A DNA stretch of 64,000 nt from NCBI GenBank assembly GCA_963669155.1, contig OZ022591.1, positions 14,088,353 through 14,152,352 of the forward strand, read 5' to 3'. The notes beneath the pieces were generated by a model. The model saw only the letters and a program-made list of their open reading frames with translations, was not told where the DNA came from and searched no databases. Shown one piece after another: positions 33,251 to 46,886 of the stretch. Each line of letters begins with the position of its first letter. Within the stretch, counting starts at the first letter, position 1. Origin of the DNA: Arbacia lixula (taxonomy: Eukaryota; Echinodermata; Echinoidea; Arbacioida; Arbaciidae). The translations under genes and the position numbers were made by a program.

Positions 33251-33764
33251 ACAGTTACAGTATATCCCAGCACTCACAAAACACATATTACAAAGCTTCG
33301 AAATATGAAGTACAAATCATCTTTTAATATACATGAACTACATGTACTCATAACATTAAAAAAAGGGGAACAACCCTGGCGATTTCTGATCACACCATTA
33401 TGCATGAAATGTATTACAAGTCAATAAGGTTTCGTAGCTCTTTGTGATACGGGTTCCTGGACAATTATTGACTTTATCAAGAGACAGATAAGGAAAAAAG
33501 GAAGCAGGTGACAACTGTAACATCTGAAGTAAATAAAGAAACAAACTGTCGTGTCTGTCAATCGCATAAGTATATGCATCAATGTTAGAACACAAGATTT
33601 TAGTTTGAGCATCCTGAGGATTGAGATTTCCCTATGAATCGTTATTCAAAGTTTGCCATACCTCTGCAATCTTGACGTACCCTTCTGAAAAGGCTTTCCT
33701 GGAATTTTACCTCATATTTTGCAGTCTTCATTGTTTTATATCTCACTTTCTGTCTATCAATTTC

Positions 33765-34105
33765 TATGTCTCTCCCTCTCTCAATTTCTCTATCACTCTC
33801 TCTCTCTCAATTTCTCTATCACTTTGTTACTAAATTTTCTACCACTCTATCTCATTTTCCCTCTCCTCTCCCTCTTTCTCACACACACTTTATTTTTCCT
33901 TTTCTCTCTATCCCCGTCTGTTTGCCTCTTTACAAATATCAGCCATGTTTTCCTGCATGTCTCTGTAGTCTCACATCTGTACCATTCCTCCTCTGTCTCC
34001 CCCTCTCTCTTCCTCTCTCTGTCTGTCTGTCTCTGTGTGTGTGTCTCTCTCTCGGTCAGTCTGTATCTCTGTGTGTCTATATCTCTGTCTGTCTGTCTCT
34101 ATCTT

Positions 34106-34142
<37 letters not shown>

Positions 34143-34145
34143 GTG
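33765..34145. repeat. (CT)n / TCTGTCTG-rich tract
   Basis: About 380 bp of pyrimidine-rich microsatellite. No coding content is believed. Confidence 0.85.
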
Positions 34146-34349
34146 TGTCCGTGTGTCTCATTCTTCAGTTTGGTGTGCATGTCTGTCTGCACTTTCACCA
34201 TTTTCCTCTGTGTCTCTCCATTTACATGTCAGCTGTGGTCTTATAGAGTCTCAAAGACTGTCTTCCCCACCTCTCTCTCCCCAAAAGTCTGCTGTTTACT
34301 GCCAGCACCTAGCCCGCCTCATCCAAACCTTGACCCCATTGCATAAGAC

Positions 34350-34535
34350 TTACCATCAATGGTAACTTCTATGCTAACACCACTGAACACCCAATCAACA
34401 TCAAGGTTTCAATAAAAGTTGGCATTGGTACAGTACCATCAATGGTAATTTCTATGGTAACACCGTTCAACAGCCAATCAAATTCAAGGTTTCCATAGAA
34501 GTTGGCATTGGTAGCAGAGTTACCATCAATGATAA
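34350..34535. repeat. 84-bp tandem repeat, two and a half units
   Basis: Units share TTACCATCAATGGTAA, TTCTATG(C/G)TAACACC, CAATCAA, CAAGGTTTC and AGTTGGCATTGGTA. Each unit contains the small palindrome TTACCATCAATGGTAA. Confidence 0.75.
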
Positions 34536-35103
34536 ATGTTAGGCAACAGGGCCGTTGTATGGCACTTTGTAGCATTACAGGAACCTTTCACAACCCGTTT
34601 CCCCAAGGTGAACAGATGGAGAATCAGATCGAGATGTTTCAAGGATTCTCATGTGTCAGTCATCTGTACGATAGATGGCCCAGAATGAAAAGACAGATCA
34701 AAGGTTACATCATATGTAGCCTCCCCGCACAAATACCACGCCCTTGTTAGTAACAAAAGACTGGGCTTCAAGTCGATATGATTCCTGATAGATTATCAGA
34801 TATGGTAACCCACAGATCAAGAGACCCTTTATGGCAGTTGATGGCAGTACATGTACTAGTATGAACGACTGCACAATGAAGGCCTTTTTCATTCATACAG
34901 GATAAGGCATTCGCAGTGTTGCATGTATCAAAGATCAAAGATACAAAGGTACTGCAATCTCATTCAGCAGAATTCACCGTCCATCCACAAACAAGCCCGA
35001 ATTAGAGGTGGCGATAGGCAAAGGCTCACTGGTTTATCGACCCTGCGTCCTCCGATGTTAGGTTTCGCTCGCATGAGGTCAGGGGTCACCAGTGTCAACG
35101 GGG

Positions 35104-38100
35104 TCAGTAGAAGCACAGGGTGTGTAGCACACTGATGTTCAGGTCGTGCTCGAAGGTTTGGATTAGTTCGTCAATTTCATTGTCCAGATCTTGAAGGTTT
35201 GCCAGCTGAAACCATGGAGGAAAGATCAGAAGAAAATCATACAAATTTGCAGACATTTCTATCTCTCTCCTTTCTCCTCACCCTACTTTTTGCTCTTTAG
35301 TTACATTTTTCTATACTTTTCCATTTCCTTTCTCTTTTTCTCCTTCTCTTAATCCCTCATCTCATTTTTTTTAACCTCAAACTATTAATTGAAATGGCCG
35401 ATATCATTTGTTGAATTTTGATAATTTTCTGCAATTTTAAAAATTGCCATTATAATTATCATCATTGTCACTCAAAAATTTGTGATCTTAACACTAGTGA
35501 TAAATTAATCTCATAGGCATGGATTTTGAGAAAGTGACTGAATTGAGTCTATGCCTGCAGACTGTGTAGTTGGGAAATGTGACCCCTTGCCCATTTATCA
35601 GACCAGAGATTAGCCTAGGTACTAGGCTGTGAGGTGCATGGACACGACCCAGTCTGTTTAACAACTGTCTGGTAACACAGACAACGCCCTAATGACATCA
35701 TAGCTCCTCTGGCTTCTTCCCATGAGGAGTGAGGAAGGGATTAGGGCATAGTCTGTGTTACCAGACATAGTTGTTAACAGACTTGTGTCCATGCACCTCA
35801 CAGCCTAGTACATAGGCTAACCAGCGATGCATTGTACATGTATAATGACACAGCAATGTAGTTATAGCAATACAAACAAATCAAGTAAAGCAACATGTTG
35901 TCTCGTACAGACAGGATTTATTTTAAAGGGATAGTTCACCCTGAAATAAAGTTGGTTTCAATAAAAGCAGACACATGAATGAAACCTAATAAGTGAAGAC
36001 TAGTTGAGAATCCGTCAAAAGATAAGAAAATCATGATCATTTCAAGTTCTGATTTTGTGACGTCACGTGTGAAGTGCTCTTGCATATATTGTGTACAATT
36101 TTTTCAAGAAAATGTAAATTTTCTCAAAAAGATATGCATCCCCTTTAACCTGTACATTTGATCCATCATAAGAAACATGTTTATACACACACACACACCT
36201 CTAAGAAGAAGATTTATTCCACCGTCAAAAACAGAAAAAGAGAAATTTATGGAATCATACAGCACATAACATATGACAGAGCACATCGCGCATGATAACA
36301 CAAAATTGACATTGATTATATCTTTCTCATCCTTTGACCGACTTTCGCCAAACTCTCACTTATGTGTTCCTTATATTTATGCTTTTATTGAGCCAACTTA
36401 ATTTCAGGGTGGACTATCCCTTTAAAGTTCTCAGTCTACCTTGCTACACAGGTTGTTCATGCGGAATGCTCCTATGGTAGCCTCTTCATGATTATCTTGA
36501 ATGTCGATGTTGATAATGTGAACTGGAATCTGCGTCTCTTCCTCCTTGCTTTCAAAATCTACAAAAGAAGAGTGCAAACAGGGAGAACATACAAAAGATG
36601 TCAATTTAATTTCATAGAGACAAAGTACACATTCTAAGTAAAAGTGGCATTGATGCATGTGTTGACTCATGTTCACGGACATGTGCGTGTAAAATGTAAT
36701 GATTGCACGGTCAAAAAGTTGACATATTGTATGATTGACATCATAACAATTTCTGACATGTATGCATGCAGAAAAATTGTAATGATTGAACTTCAAAATG
36801 ATCATAATGTGATATTTCTATGGATATAAAACTGCTGCTTTCATGTCCTATGAGAGAAAAGAGTAATCATCTTCCTTGGTACCCATTTCACACTGAAAAT
36901 TAGGGATAAAAGAAAGACTTGCTTGCCAACATCACAGCTCTAGGCCCAAACAATAAAATAACGAATCTGAGCCAAACAAGACACCTAGTGCAGTTCAGGG
37001 AAATAAATACATGGAGGCTCGGGGCGATTATGCCCCCTAAATGCTTAAAACAGCCCTGGAAAATATTGAAAGAGCCCCCAAAATTCCCATAGACACTATG
37101 TTAAATGGTGCTAAAAAAATAAACGGGAACTCGGGGCGATTATGCCCCCGAAATGCTCAAAAGAGCCCTGGAAAATAGTGAAAGAGCCCCCCAAATCCCC
37201 ATAGACACAATGTTAAATTGTGCTAAAAAAGAAGCCCCCCCCCCCCCCCCCGAAATTTGTAATAAATTTTTTCCCTGGTGCAGTTCAATCTGCATCTTGT
37301 GCAGAAATATATGTTCTTTCATGTGATGTGTCTTTTATTATTATTAATAGTTGATATGACATATTACTGTATACGCCATACATTTCGCAGGGTTTTTATT
37401 CTCTTGAATTTCCTGAGTCTGGAGTATTCACGAATTTAACAACATGTGAAATTATGAATATGGCGTGCCCGAGCACATGCATTACTAGTACTAGTACTCC
37501 ACGATCATCAATTTAACCATTCATGAAATTGCTGAGAAGTCCTGATTCGCGAAAAATTAGATTTGCGAAATATATGGCGTATACAGTAATGCCCCAAGCC
37601 ACATACATGCATTTCTGGTACTTAGCCTTCAATGGGTAAAGAACCCTGCACACAGTACACAGAAAAACTAACCTTCGAGGACTTGATCATAAACCCTTTC
37701 TTCCGCTGTAAGGACGATGTCAAACTTCTCCTTTGTGCTCTGGAAGCGCTCTGGTTTGGACTTAATCCGCCTATTCCTGTCCAACATGTGTAGGATGCCA
37801 TTCTGGGTGTATCTGGTGTAGAGCTAGTCAAGGCTCAACTCTAATGAATTCAATGATACCTTAAATAATGCATGAACGAAGGCCATGTTAGAGCAAAACT
37901 GATCACCATTTGGCTTTCAAATTGGCAACACTATTTTTTTTTTCAAACATTTCATTAAAAAATCAATTTTATGTCAAAAACATACAATTTAGAGCAAAAT
38001 TTGTGTCAATTTTAAAGGCAAACATGTGATTTTAACCATCTCAGTACGTTGCCAATTTGAAGATTTAGTGATAATCTCACCCTTATTTTGCTTGCAAAAA

Positions 38101-41100
38101 AAATTATGGAGGTAATGCATATCACTAAATACCAACAATTGATCAATATTGTGCAAAAAGTGGTAATCTTTCATGAGATACATCTTTTCTTATTCTTAAT
38201 ACATGTAGTTGATTTAAGGTTAAAGCCCTAAACCATAAAATTTGTGATAATTCTTCCCTAATAGGTTGAATATTAATATACTACAGTACTTTTATTAAAC
38301 CACAAGAATGCTGGGAGCCCCACCCACACAACCCTTGGTAGGCACATACGGAGTAACATATCGGCCAAAAAAGTGGTATTCAAAATTAACCTGAAATGCA
38401 TTTCAGTTTACCCAATAGTTTTTGCTAACTTGTATTTGAGAAAATTAATTACTTAGTACATGTATTTTCCTCCCTTCTCTTATACAGCTACTCTTGCAGA
38501 GATAGAAGATACATAACAAAACCTATTACTATGAATTTAAATACACATATTAAAAAGGTAGCAATTGAAAATTTGTGTGACTATTTTTTTCAGAATGAAC
38601 ACACCAATAAAACATTACACATTATACATTGCAAGATGATAAAGAAATTATATTTGACCAAACTGAGATTGCTCTTGGGCTGGCATCTGGAGCTAATAAG
38701 TCCACAGTGAAGTCTGCTAATTCATGAATATCATCATATTATCAAACTAAAAACATGGTAGCATTCTTTAAATCTTTCTGAGTTAATATGGAGCTAACAT
38801 TGCTGTAAGTTGGTATTCTGAAAATTGCTGTCAGGATCACCTTTCCACTCTCTTTGAAATGCCCATTTTGTTGAGATATAAGAAATAAAAAATACATTTC
38901 TTTGTAGGTCTGTCAGCCAATCAAAACTTCTTTTAAGTTTTTGAGGGGGATGCCTGCTCGTCTGCTACATGTTAACTAAAAGGAGGATGGATACATCAAA
39001 AGAAAATACCAACTTTATTGCAAGTGTGAAGATATACCAATATTAGATGAGACAATTTTCATTTGTATCATTTGTATGTGTGAAGATTCAATGATATTAG
39101 ACATGTAACCATTTTCAGACTACCACTCTAGGACTAGGGTAAAGTAAGTATCACTTTGTGGATACAGGTCACGATCCTTTCGCTTGAGGTCTTGGTACAT
39201 CTCCTCGTAGGTCGTCTTGAAGTCATAGATGTTTGGCTTGTCAGCCGCTGGGCCTGGCAGTTTCACTGTCGCACCCGTTCCATACGACTTCACATTGAAA
39301 CCTTTCTTGCTGCAAGGAGAAATAAGAACAGTAAGAAGTCACCAGAAATAAAGGCAATCCAATAATCAAGCTTTTCGATCTGCAGCTCATCAGGTTATCG
39401 CGCAGATATGAACAAATTACAAGAAGAACCAAATATTCATATAATGAAAGTTAAAGTTGACTTATATTGTAGGCAAACACTTAGTTAATCAACGCGCTCA
39501 ACCAACCCGTGCTTGCAACTCACATCAGACTGCAGGTAGACCTGTCAACATGAAATGCGACTCAGCCATTGGGCAGCATTTACTCGCCAACCCATTGTGT
39601 GCACAAAGCTATTCAGATGACAGTTCTCCATTGTTAGTAGTATGAAGTAGAAGTATGCCTCATCTCAGGTTCTCAGAAGCAGCGTTCATAAAATCCAGAG
39701 ACCCCCTTTTGTGCAGACAAAAGGAATTTGTCCTGCCATTGTGCCTGTTCTAACAATAGAGGTCAACCTTGAACAATTTAGGTCAACCTTAACTTTCAGT
39801 ATAAATAGTTGGCTCTTCTTGTAATTTGTTCTTATCTGCGTGATAACCTGATGAGCTGCAGATCGTAAAGCTTTGTTATCCAACATGTTACTTTTTAAAG
39901 CAATTTGGAAATTTTTTAGTACCAGTAAATTGTTCGCAATCCATAATGTTAAAGACAAAGTGGCTCATTTGCAAAAGCCATGAAACTCGACAGACATTAG
40001 CACTACACCCTAACAAAAATGTGCACGAAATCTCGCTTCACAGCTTCATAAACCTTTTCAGGGAAATTGAAAACTATCCTTGTTTACTTTTGAGACAGCC
40101 CGTCCATGGTCTGTCTGTGTTCATATAACGTATTGCACTGCTTTGCTTGATTCAAAGCATCACTACCCAGTGTGAAAGCTGTGATGTGTGCTTTTGCATC
40201 TTTTACTGGGACGGAAGTTCGTAAAGAGATAGTACATCGTGAAATTAATTTGATGTTAATAAAGGGACACACATAAAACAAACATATTATTTTTGATATT
40301 TTTATTAGTTTTGATGAAAATCTATCAGTTCTGCATTCTGAGATCTGAAAGTTTTAACTTTGAGATGTCACGTTCAAGGTGCTCTCCCATACATGAACAT
40401 GTATGTTGTGTATAATTTTCTTTTTCAAAAATATAAATTTTCTATACTATTCTTTGACCGGCACATAATCAGATACATCATAAAAAATACAATTTTACAC
40501 ACATACCTGTGTAATAAAAAAATATGTTGTCAAAAAAAAAGAAAAAGAGCAATTTATGGGATTATTCTGTACACAACATATAGTGAATCGCGTCCTCGCA
40601 CATGACGTCACAAAATTTCAAAAGATCAGAACTTTCTTATCCTTTGTTTTTGAGATATTTTTGTCAAACATTCACTGACTAATATGTTTCTTTCATGTGT
40701 CTGATTTTACTGAAACCAACTTATCTTCAGGGTGGACTATCCAATCCATTTAAATAGTATTTTCTGACCAAAAAGTATATGGGCACCTCAATATCGATAG
40801 CAGAAGCCATTTTTTTGAAGCCAGCAAAAGTTAACGTCAACGATTTTCACACAGAGAAAGCAACCTCGACAAGAAATGTGAAATGCCTGTCACAGTTCCT
40901 GAAGGATTATACTAATTTGGCAAGAGTATTTTTTATGATTTCTACACAGCCGTTCCCCCATACAGTTTACCAAACCAAAGTACTTTGATACATTTTTTTC
41001 AATAGCTCGACGTCGCACTCGTACTAGGACCTCACGCCAAAAGCGTGGGGTTCCTCGTAGGGCTACCACTTACAGGGATTTGATAGGATGGGGCCATGCA

Positions 41101-41262
41101 GAAATCATAAAAATGATAAAAGATGACCAGTCAAAATTAAAGCTTGATATTGAAACAATAAGATACATCTAATAACTTGATAACTCACCTAAGAACAGCA
41201 TGAGCCTCCATACTTCTGTTTTGATTACTTGAACAAACAACTGCAATTTTCAGAGGAGGCAT
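35104..41262 (-). CDS. SSU72: RNA polymerase II CTD phosphatase SSU72
   Basis: Five exons on the minus strand join in frame to 192 residues: 41262-41189, 39309-39166, 37812-37673, 36558-36440 and 35205-35104. The protein starts MPPLKIAVVCSSNQNRSMEA and ends HTLCFY. The signature CX5RS (CSSNQNRS) near the N terminus is the phosphate-binding loop of this cysteine phosphatase. Other family blocks are PGPAADKPNIYDFKTTYEEM, YTQNGILHMLDRN, AEERVYDQV and NIDIQDNHEEA. SSU72 removes Ser5 phosphate from the polymerase II C-terminal domain and works with the 3'-end processing machinery in the nucleus. Length is close to the human protein (194). All introns are GT-AG. Introns carry MITEs, a tandem repeat and a foldback element. 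No defect is seen. Confidence 0.95.
35611..35822. mobile_element. 210-bp foldback element in SSU72 intron 4
   Basis: The left arm TAGCCTAGGTACTAGGCTGT, GTGCATGGACACGACC and AGTCTGTTTAACAACTGTCT is mirrored by the right arm ending CTAGTACATAGGCTA. One related arm is at 44681-44780. Confidence 0.75.
35922..36426. mobile_element. Foldback MITE family, complete copy in SSU72 intron 4
   Basis: Both ends are intact: TTTAAAGGGATAGTTCACCC on the left and GGGTGGACTATCCCTTTAAA on the right. The core GTGACGTCACGTGTGAAG is at about 36057. The right end is only about 13 bp from the donor of SSU72 exon 4 (36439). Confidence 0.85.
37016..37250. repeat. 114-bp tandem duplication in SSU72 intron 3
   Basis: Two units share CTCGGGGCGATTATGCCCCC, AGCCCTGGAAAATA and CCCATAGACAC(T/A)ATGTTAAA. 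The second unit runs into a poly-C tract at 37229-37251. Confidence 0.8.
39365..39887. mobile_element. Foldback element in SSU72 intron 1
   Basis: The left end AAGCTTTTCGATCTGCAGCT, then ATCAGGTTATC and ACAAATTACAAGAAGA, is mirrored at 39780-39887 (TCTTCTTGTAATTTGTTC, GATAACCTGATGAGCTGCAG, AAAGCTTT). The arms are about 80-100 bp and the centre is unique. It begins about 55 bp upstream of SSU72 exon 2. Confidence 0.7.
40215..40757. mobile_element. Foldback MITE family, diverged copy in SSU72 intron 1
   Basis: The left arm is diverged (AAAGAGATAGTACATCGTGA). The right arm is clearer (CATGACGTCACAAAATTTC, CTGACTAATATGTTTCTTTC, TCAGGGTGGACTATCC). Confidence 0.7.
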
Positions 41263-41269
41263 TTTGATA

Positions 41270-43320
41270 CTTTTTTCGTACGGAGACAAGCAGAATTCTC
41301 GACGCCTACTCCTTTACAAGCGTAGATGGCGCTCGTAAGCTCATTATTTTAGTGTCCCCTTATAAATTATAGGGACACTACATTATTTTGCGTAGCGTTC
41401 GTCGTTCATCTTGGCAGTTGTTTGTTTAATTTTGCGAGCAGTAGTGATAGACACAATGCCATCACCGGCTTTGGGGTGCGTTTGGGGAAAAAAGACACAA
41501 AAATGTCCAATTCCAATGCCAAGCAGTGTTGCTAGTGCCATAGATAGGGGTAAAAGCAAACTACACTAGAATGGACAATGTATGAGATACATGTTTTGAA
41601 ATATTTATTATCGCATTGAAATGTCATGTTTCCTTTTTTAAGAATTTCTTTTGCCATTCTTCTTTCCTCTTTTGTTTTGTTCTGAATAGTCATCTTTCTC
41701 CGTTTCTCTTTATCTCTTTCCTTTTCTTCTTTTTAGACTTTCTTTCTCCTATTTCATTTCTGTTTGTCTGGTTTTCCTTCTTTCCCCTCTTTCTTTCTCT
41801 TCTCTTTCTCCTTCTCTCTCTATTTCGATTTCTGTCACCTATTTCTATATCTTTCCTCTCTCATGACATTTCAGCATAGTAAAGTATATTGTCTTTATAC
41901 TTCGATACAGGTGAAACCACGAATAACATAACCAAATAATTCAAATATGCAATTTTCAAATGTTTAATCTGGATTTTTTTTTAACTCTCTGTCTTTCCTA
42001 AGTTATTTCAATTACCTGATTTATAAAGAGTATACGGTCATGTTCACGGTATAGGGTGCAACTCTGACATTTCAACACTTTTTATTGTAGCAATTTCATA
42101 AAGCCACAGAATTAAAAAAATACAGTATCATATGAATGACATCGCGGGTGCTATACGGTACCTCGTTTAGCATAAACATCGAATTATTACTTCGTTCAAT
42201 TTTGGAAGGCACATAAGTACCCTAAATTACATCTTTTTGTGCACACAAAATACTTGTTGAGTTTTTTTTTGTACAGCCCTGTATTTTGAAATATTGGGGG
42301 ATGCTTCTGTTATGTTCACCGAAAAATACCACCTCGGTTTTTAGTGTGACTGCTTCTCCACTGTTTGAGAACGAGTTGCCGCAATTTGTTGTTTCGGAGG
42401 CCTAATTTCCCGTTCATAGCTAACAAAATTAGTATTTCGAGCTGTCAATCTTGAATTTATTTCCCATTCCCTTAGTTATTTATGTAAGCCTTGAAATATA
42501 CACTTCCAAATAATAATCAAATTTCTTTCATCATAATTCTCTGAAAGCGGAATTTTCTGTTGATTGATTTGAAGCCTCCGAAATAAAACGTGAAGACTGT
42601 TCACACAAATATAAACAGAGAAATTTATCCAAAGAATATATCACAATAATTAGGGACATCAACTGCCAATAAATACCAAAGATATTCCCTGCAGTTTGAA
42701 AATAAGGATTTGGATTTCAGTTGGATTCTATACAAAAGCTGTTCGCTTTATCTTTTAAAATTATTAGATTTAATTTGTTGGGTTGTTTGTCAAAAAAAAA
42801 AAAAACACACACACAAAGAGGTCTGGAGGGGGTGAGTTCGCACCCTCCACACCCTCCGCACCCTCTGCACCCTCCGCACCCCCCCCCCCCCCCCTTTCCT
42901 GGCGACGGCCATGAGATAGAATATTTTTAGGTTGATATTTTGGTTGAAATAGAGATACATACAATAGAGATACGACTTTTTTAAGGTCGAAGTACCAATG
43001 TTGATTTGTCATTTTTAATTTGCACTAATATTTTGACAATAAAACATAAGATGATGAATCATGTTAACTTCTTTGCAAAACTGGTTAAATCCCTTCCATG
43101 CTGCTTCAATTCACATAAATACCGACTGCGCCGACATTTGCCGAGTCTACGTCAATGTAGAATTACATAGTCGTGTCTTACGAAACATGTATTATTTTAG
43201 TATAATGTCGTTTTATTTTAGGTTATAGAGTATAAACCTCTTTCAGAAAAGTCCTATTTAAGGTATGTACAGTATCTTTTTAGCAACTTTAATTCAGTCC
43301 TAGGTCTACCATAAATAAGA
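41270..43320. other. Upstream of SSU72, no recognised gene
   Basis: The SSU72 promoter should lie in the first few hundred bases here, but no TATA box or other clear element was found. A small ATG frame at about 41457 encodes 37 residues without homology. A CT-rich tract (41616-41870) and a CACCCTCCGC minisatellite (42836-42896) are present. Confidence 0.35.
42836..42896. repeat. CACCCTCCGC minisatellite with poly-C
   Basis: About five 9-10-bp units of CACCCTCCGC/CACCCTCTGC, then a C run. Confidence 0.8.
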
Positions 43321-43654
43321 AAAAAATACATTTACAACTACTACACCATGTAGACAGTCAGCCCATGAGGACAGCCATGCTGGAAATAGACAGGTCTGGT
43401 GGTGCTACGTTGTATGTTCATGGAACCCGAGATGGCATATATGCCTCGAACTAGAAATAGTATATCATGTGTTTACTACTAAGAAGGTCGATGTTTCATC
43501 AATCATGAATCATTGTTTATTGTCCCTTGTTATACTTAAGCGGTGCATTCGACCAGTCCTTGTCTAAGTCATTGTATTGATTTTAGCTTTTGGACGTCTG
43601 CGATCCTTGCTTGAAGTTGAAAACATGATTTGTAAATATATAACTTTCGATTTC

Positions 43655-43915
<261 letters not shown>

Positions 43916-44414
43916 TTTCTCTTTCTTTATCAAACTAATTAATGCGCAATCATGGCCGTAACATAGTTAAAGAGATTGGCATTTCATATGGCAACTTTGT
44001 TACTGCAGGCTCCTGATGAATATTTTATCACCAGTCTGCATGGGAATCTGAAAGATTCCTGCGAAATATCATTACATGGTTCAAATTCTGCTCCACGATG
44101 GGTGTACCTTTACGTCACTTGTCGGTGGGAAATCCCCTAGTTTGGCCGCGCATGCGCAATAGTCGTCATGGAAATCCCCGCACGTATTCTACGTTGTACA
44201 TGTAGTTTTCGGTGTCCTGGTAGAGTGGTATTCGTCAAAATGTTGATCGGGAAGTACTCGTTCATTTTGGTCTAGCTACTGTCCTTCATTTCTGGAAACG
44301 CCATCCATTTTCCGTTCGGTATGTATCCTTTCTAATAATAATAATACAGTAAGATTGTATTTATGTGTTTGCTAGCGTAGCTTCGGAGGACAATGAGAAA
44401 GAGAAGAGTCCAGG

Positions 44415-44452
44415 GTGTGTGTGTGTGTGTGTGTGTGTGGGGGGGGGGGGGG
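44415..44452. repeat. (GT)n followed by poly-G
   Basis: A short GT repeat runs directly into about 14 G. Confidence 0.85.
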
Positions 44453-44680
44453 TTGTTTTATATTGCGCGCGTTAATTTTTATCTCGTGTAGTTTAAGTAT
44501 GATAGTTACCGATTTGTATTTGCAGTTTAAGCTCTATTGGTATCATTGTGTCAGGATGGATTTATTGTATTGTTTACAGTACAGTGATGCATTTTTTTTT
44601 TAGAACATCAAATCAGCATGGTACAGTATCCTATGTCCGTTTGCCTCAAAATCGTAAACGTATAAACTATACTCATCAAT

Positions 44681-44785
44681 AGCCTAGTTACTAGGCTGAG
44701 GAGTGCATGGTCACAACCGAGTCTGTTAACAACTCTGTCTGGTAATACAGACTGAGCCCTAATCCCTCTGACAACCCTAGACCCT
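44681..44785. mobile_element. Arm of the TAGCCTAG foldback family
   Basis: It matches the left arm of 35611-35822 (TAGCCTAGTTACTAGGCTG, GTGCATGGTCACAACC, GTCTGTTAACAAC, CAGACTGAGCCCTAATCC). The mirrored arm is absent. Confidence 0.6.
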
Positions 44786-45059
44786 CTTCCATGTCTTCCT
44801 CGCCCGCTCCACAGCGGGCGAAAAAGAGGATCCAGGGGAAACTCATAAAGGACAATGCCCCCAATGTGCCTTCCCTTTTCTTTGTGTTTTGGTCAGTTTG
44901 GGGGATTAGATAACTGCCGAAATCCTCATGTCGTTGTGTATCTTTCTTGACAATATTTAGCTCCTTTAAATCATGACTTCCTCACACTTGTAAAGAGCGT
45001 GGGTAAATGAGGCCAAATTCAATTCAATTGCATGTAAAATAGAAAGAGGAACATGGATT

Positions 45060-45570
45060 ACGAGACATGAAATGATTTATTGATTTATCCCTTGATTGGT
45101 TGATTAAATTGAGTGATGGATTAATTTCTTGATTGATTGATTGATTTATGGATGGATGGTTGGGCAAATGGAAGGACCCATAATCGAGTATTTACATTGT
45201 TACTTGATTGGTGCCTTTGGAGGATTGAATGATGGATTGGTTGATTGATTAATTGGTTAATTGAGTGTTGGTTGCTTGATTAATTGGTTGATGTGTTGGA
45301 TTGCTTGCTTGATAGCTTGATTGCTTGATTGCTTGAATAATTGAAAGGTTTGTGGGTTGGTTGGTCGGTTAATTTGACAATTGGTTGTTCGATTCATTTA
45401 GAAATATATTTGTTAATTGCTTGTTTCTTTGAATGATCCATATATCTTTTGGGTGTTTACTTGAATTAATATATGATTAATCGAGTGATTGATTGACTGG
45501 ATTATTGGTTGGCTGATTGAATACATGGCTGATTGATTGATTGATTGGTTTGTTGCATAGCTGATTAAAA
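45060..45570. repeat. Degenerate (TTGA)n satellite-like tract
   Basis: About 500 bp rich in TTGATTGA, TTGGTTGA and TGGATGGA units with interspersed unique bases, an old decayed tetranucleotide array. Confidence 0.8.
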
Positions 45571-46488
45571 TCAATATACATCAGATGAACTCTACGTTTG
45601 TATATGGTAATATCAAAATTCCTACAGAAGATGCATGAAGTAAGAAAGAGAGACGGTCTGGAAATTATTGAAATCATGGGACTAATGACAAATCAGTAGG
45701 AAGAACGTTTGTGTCTCAGTTGGCTTTGTGTTGGACTCCTTTCATCATTGCAGAGTCTCATGAAAAGATATTCTTTCAGAGAGGTTAAGCTATGATTGAA
45801 TCGATGGTAATGTGTTGCCCATAGTGTTACAACAACCTAAACACTCGGCATGTTCGGTTGGTCGTTTTAATCTCCAAAGTTCAACCATTAAATAGAATTT
45901 TGAAAAGTCAGAGCTTTTTGTATCAAACGTCACAGGGTTTCTAGCCTCCAATTTGCCAATTTCAATCCAACCAGTCACTTACATTTAGGCCTAGTACAAG
46001 CAAAACCGCTCCCCCGTCCAAGACTCGAGAACGATCATTAGTCTCCAGTACCCATACCTGTTTACTGCATGTACAGTTTGGATTAGCAATGTCTGACAGT
46101 CTAGTAGCAAGGCTAAATTGGTTGATTCTGCATGTCTGATGAACACGAATTTAGCTTGTCAGATCGAGAGGCGCGTACGGGTGTTCATAGTCATTGTTGT
46201 ATGTGTTTTCTCTGTTAACTTCCGCTTGCAATTGCTAAGTTGAATCTATTCATCACATGTTCACCATGTCATGTAATACGCACCACTCATCTCATACACC
46301 TTCAACCCTCTGCTACAATTACGCGAGTACGCTACACTCTATGGGAACCATAAAAATATGTTTCGTTATTTTTCGCATGGCAGGATTGAGTTAATAATAC
46401 GCGTCTGTTGACATCAGAAGGGGGGGGGGGGGGGGCTGTGCTTTCTTGGATTGCAATTCCTGTTATTTTTATATCGTGTGATGAGCTT

Positions 46489-46886
46489 ACAGGGATAGTT
46501 TACACTGAAATTTAGTTGGATTTGATAATAGCAGAAAGATGAAAGACACATATTAGTGAATGTTTGATGAAAATCAGTCAAAGTATCAATCAAAGGATAA
46601 GAAGGTTATGACATTTTCAAGTTTTTTATTTAGTGACGTCATGTGCGAGGTGCTCTCCCATATGCTGTGTACACAAAAATCAAAGAAGTGCAATTTATGA
46701 AACAATTTTGTATATCATGTATATGGAAGAGCATCTCACACGTGCCGTCACAAAATTTAAATTTAAAAAAATCATAACTTTCTTATCCTTTGACGGATAA
46801 TCATTAAACCTTCACTAATAATGTTTCTTTAATACTTCTTCTTTTATTGAAGCCGACTTGTCTCCATGGTGAACTATCCCTTTGAT
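46489..46886. mobile_element. Foldback MITE family copy
   Basis: The left arm begins AGGGATAGTTTACACTGAAA and contains GTGACGTCATGTGCGAGG. The right arm ends TGGTGAACTATCCCTTTGA. Confidence 0.75.

Noticed and set aside
41457-41568. Short ATG frame upstream of SSU72 on the plus strand
   Set aside because: It encodes 37 residues without recognisable features or a clear donor. A divergent gene cannot be supported.
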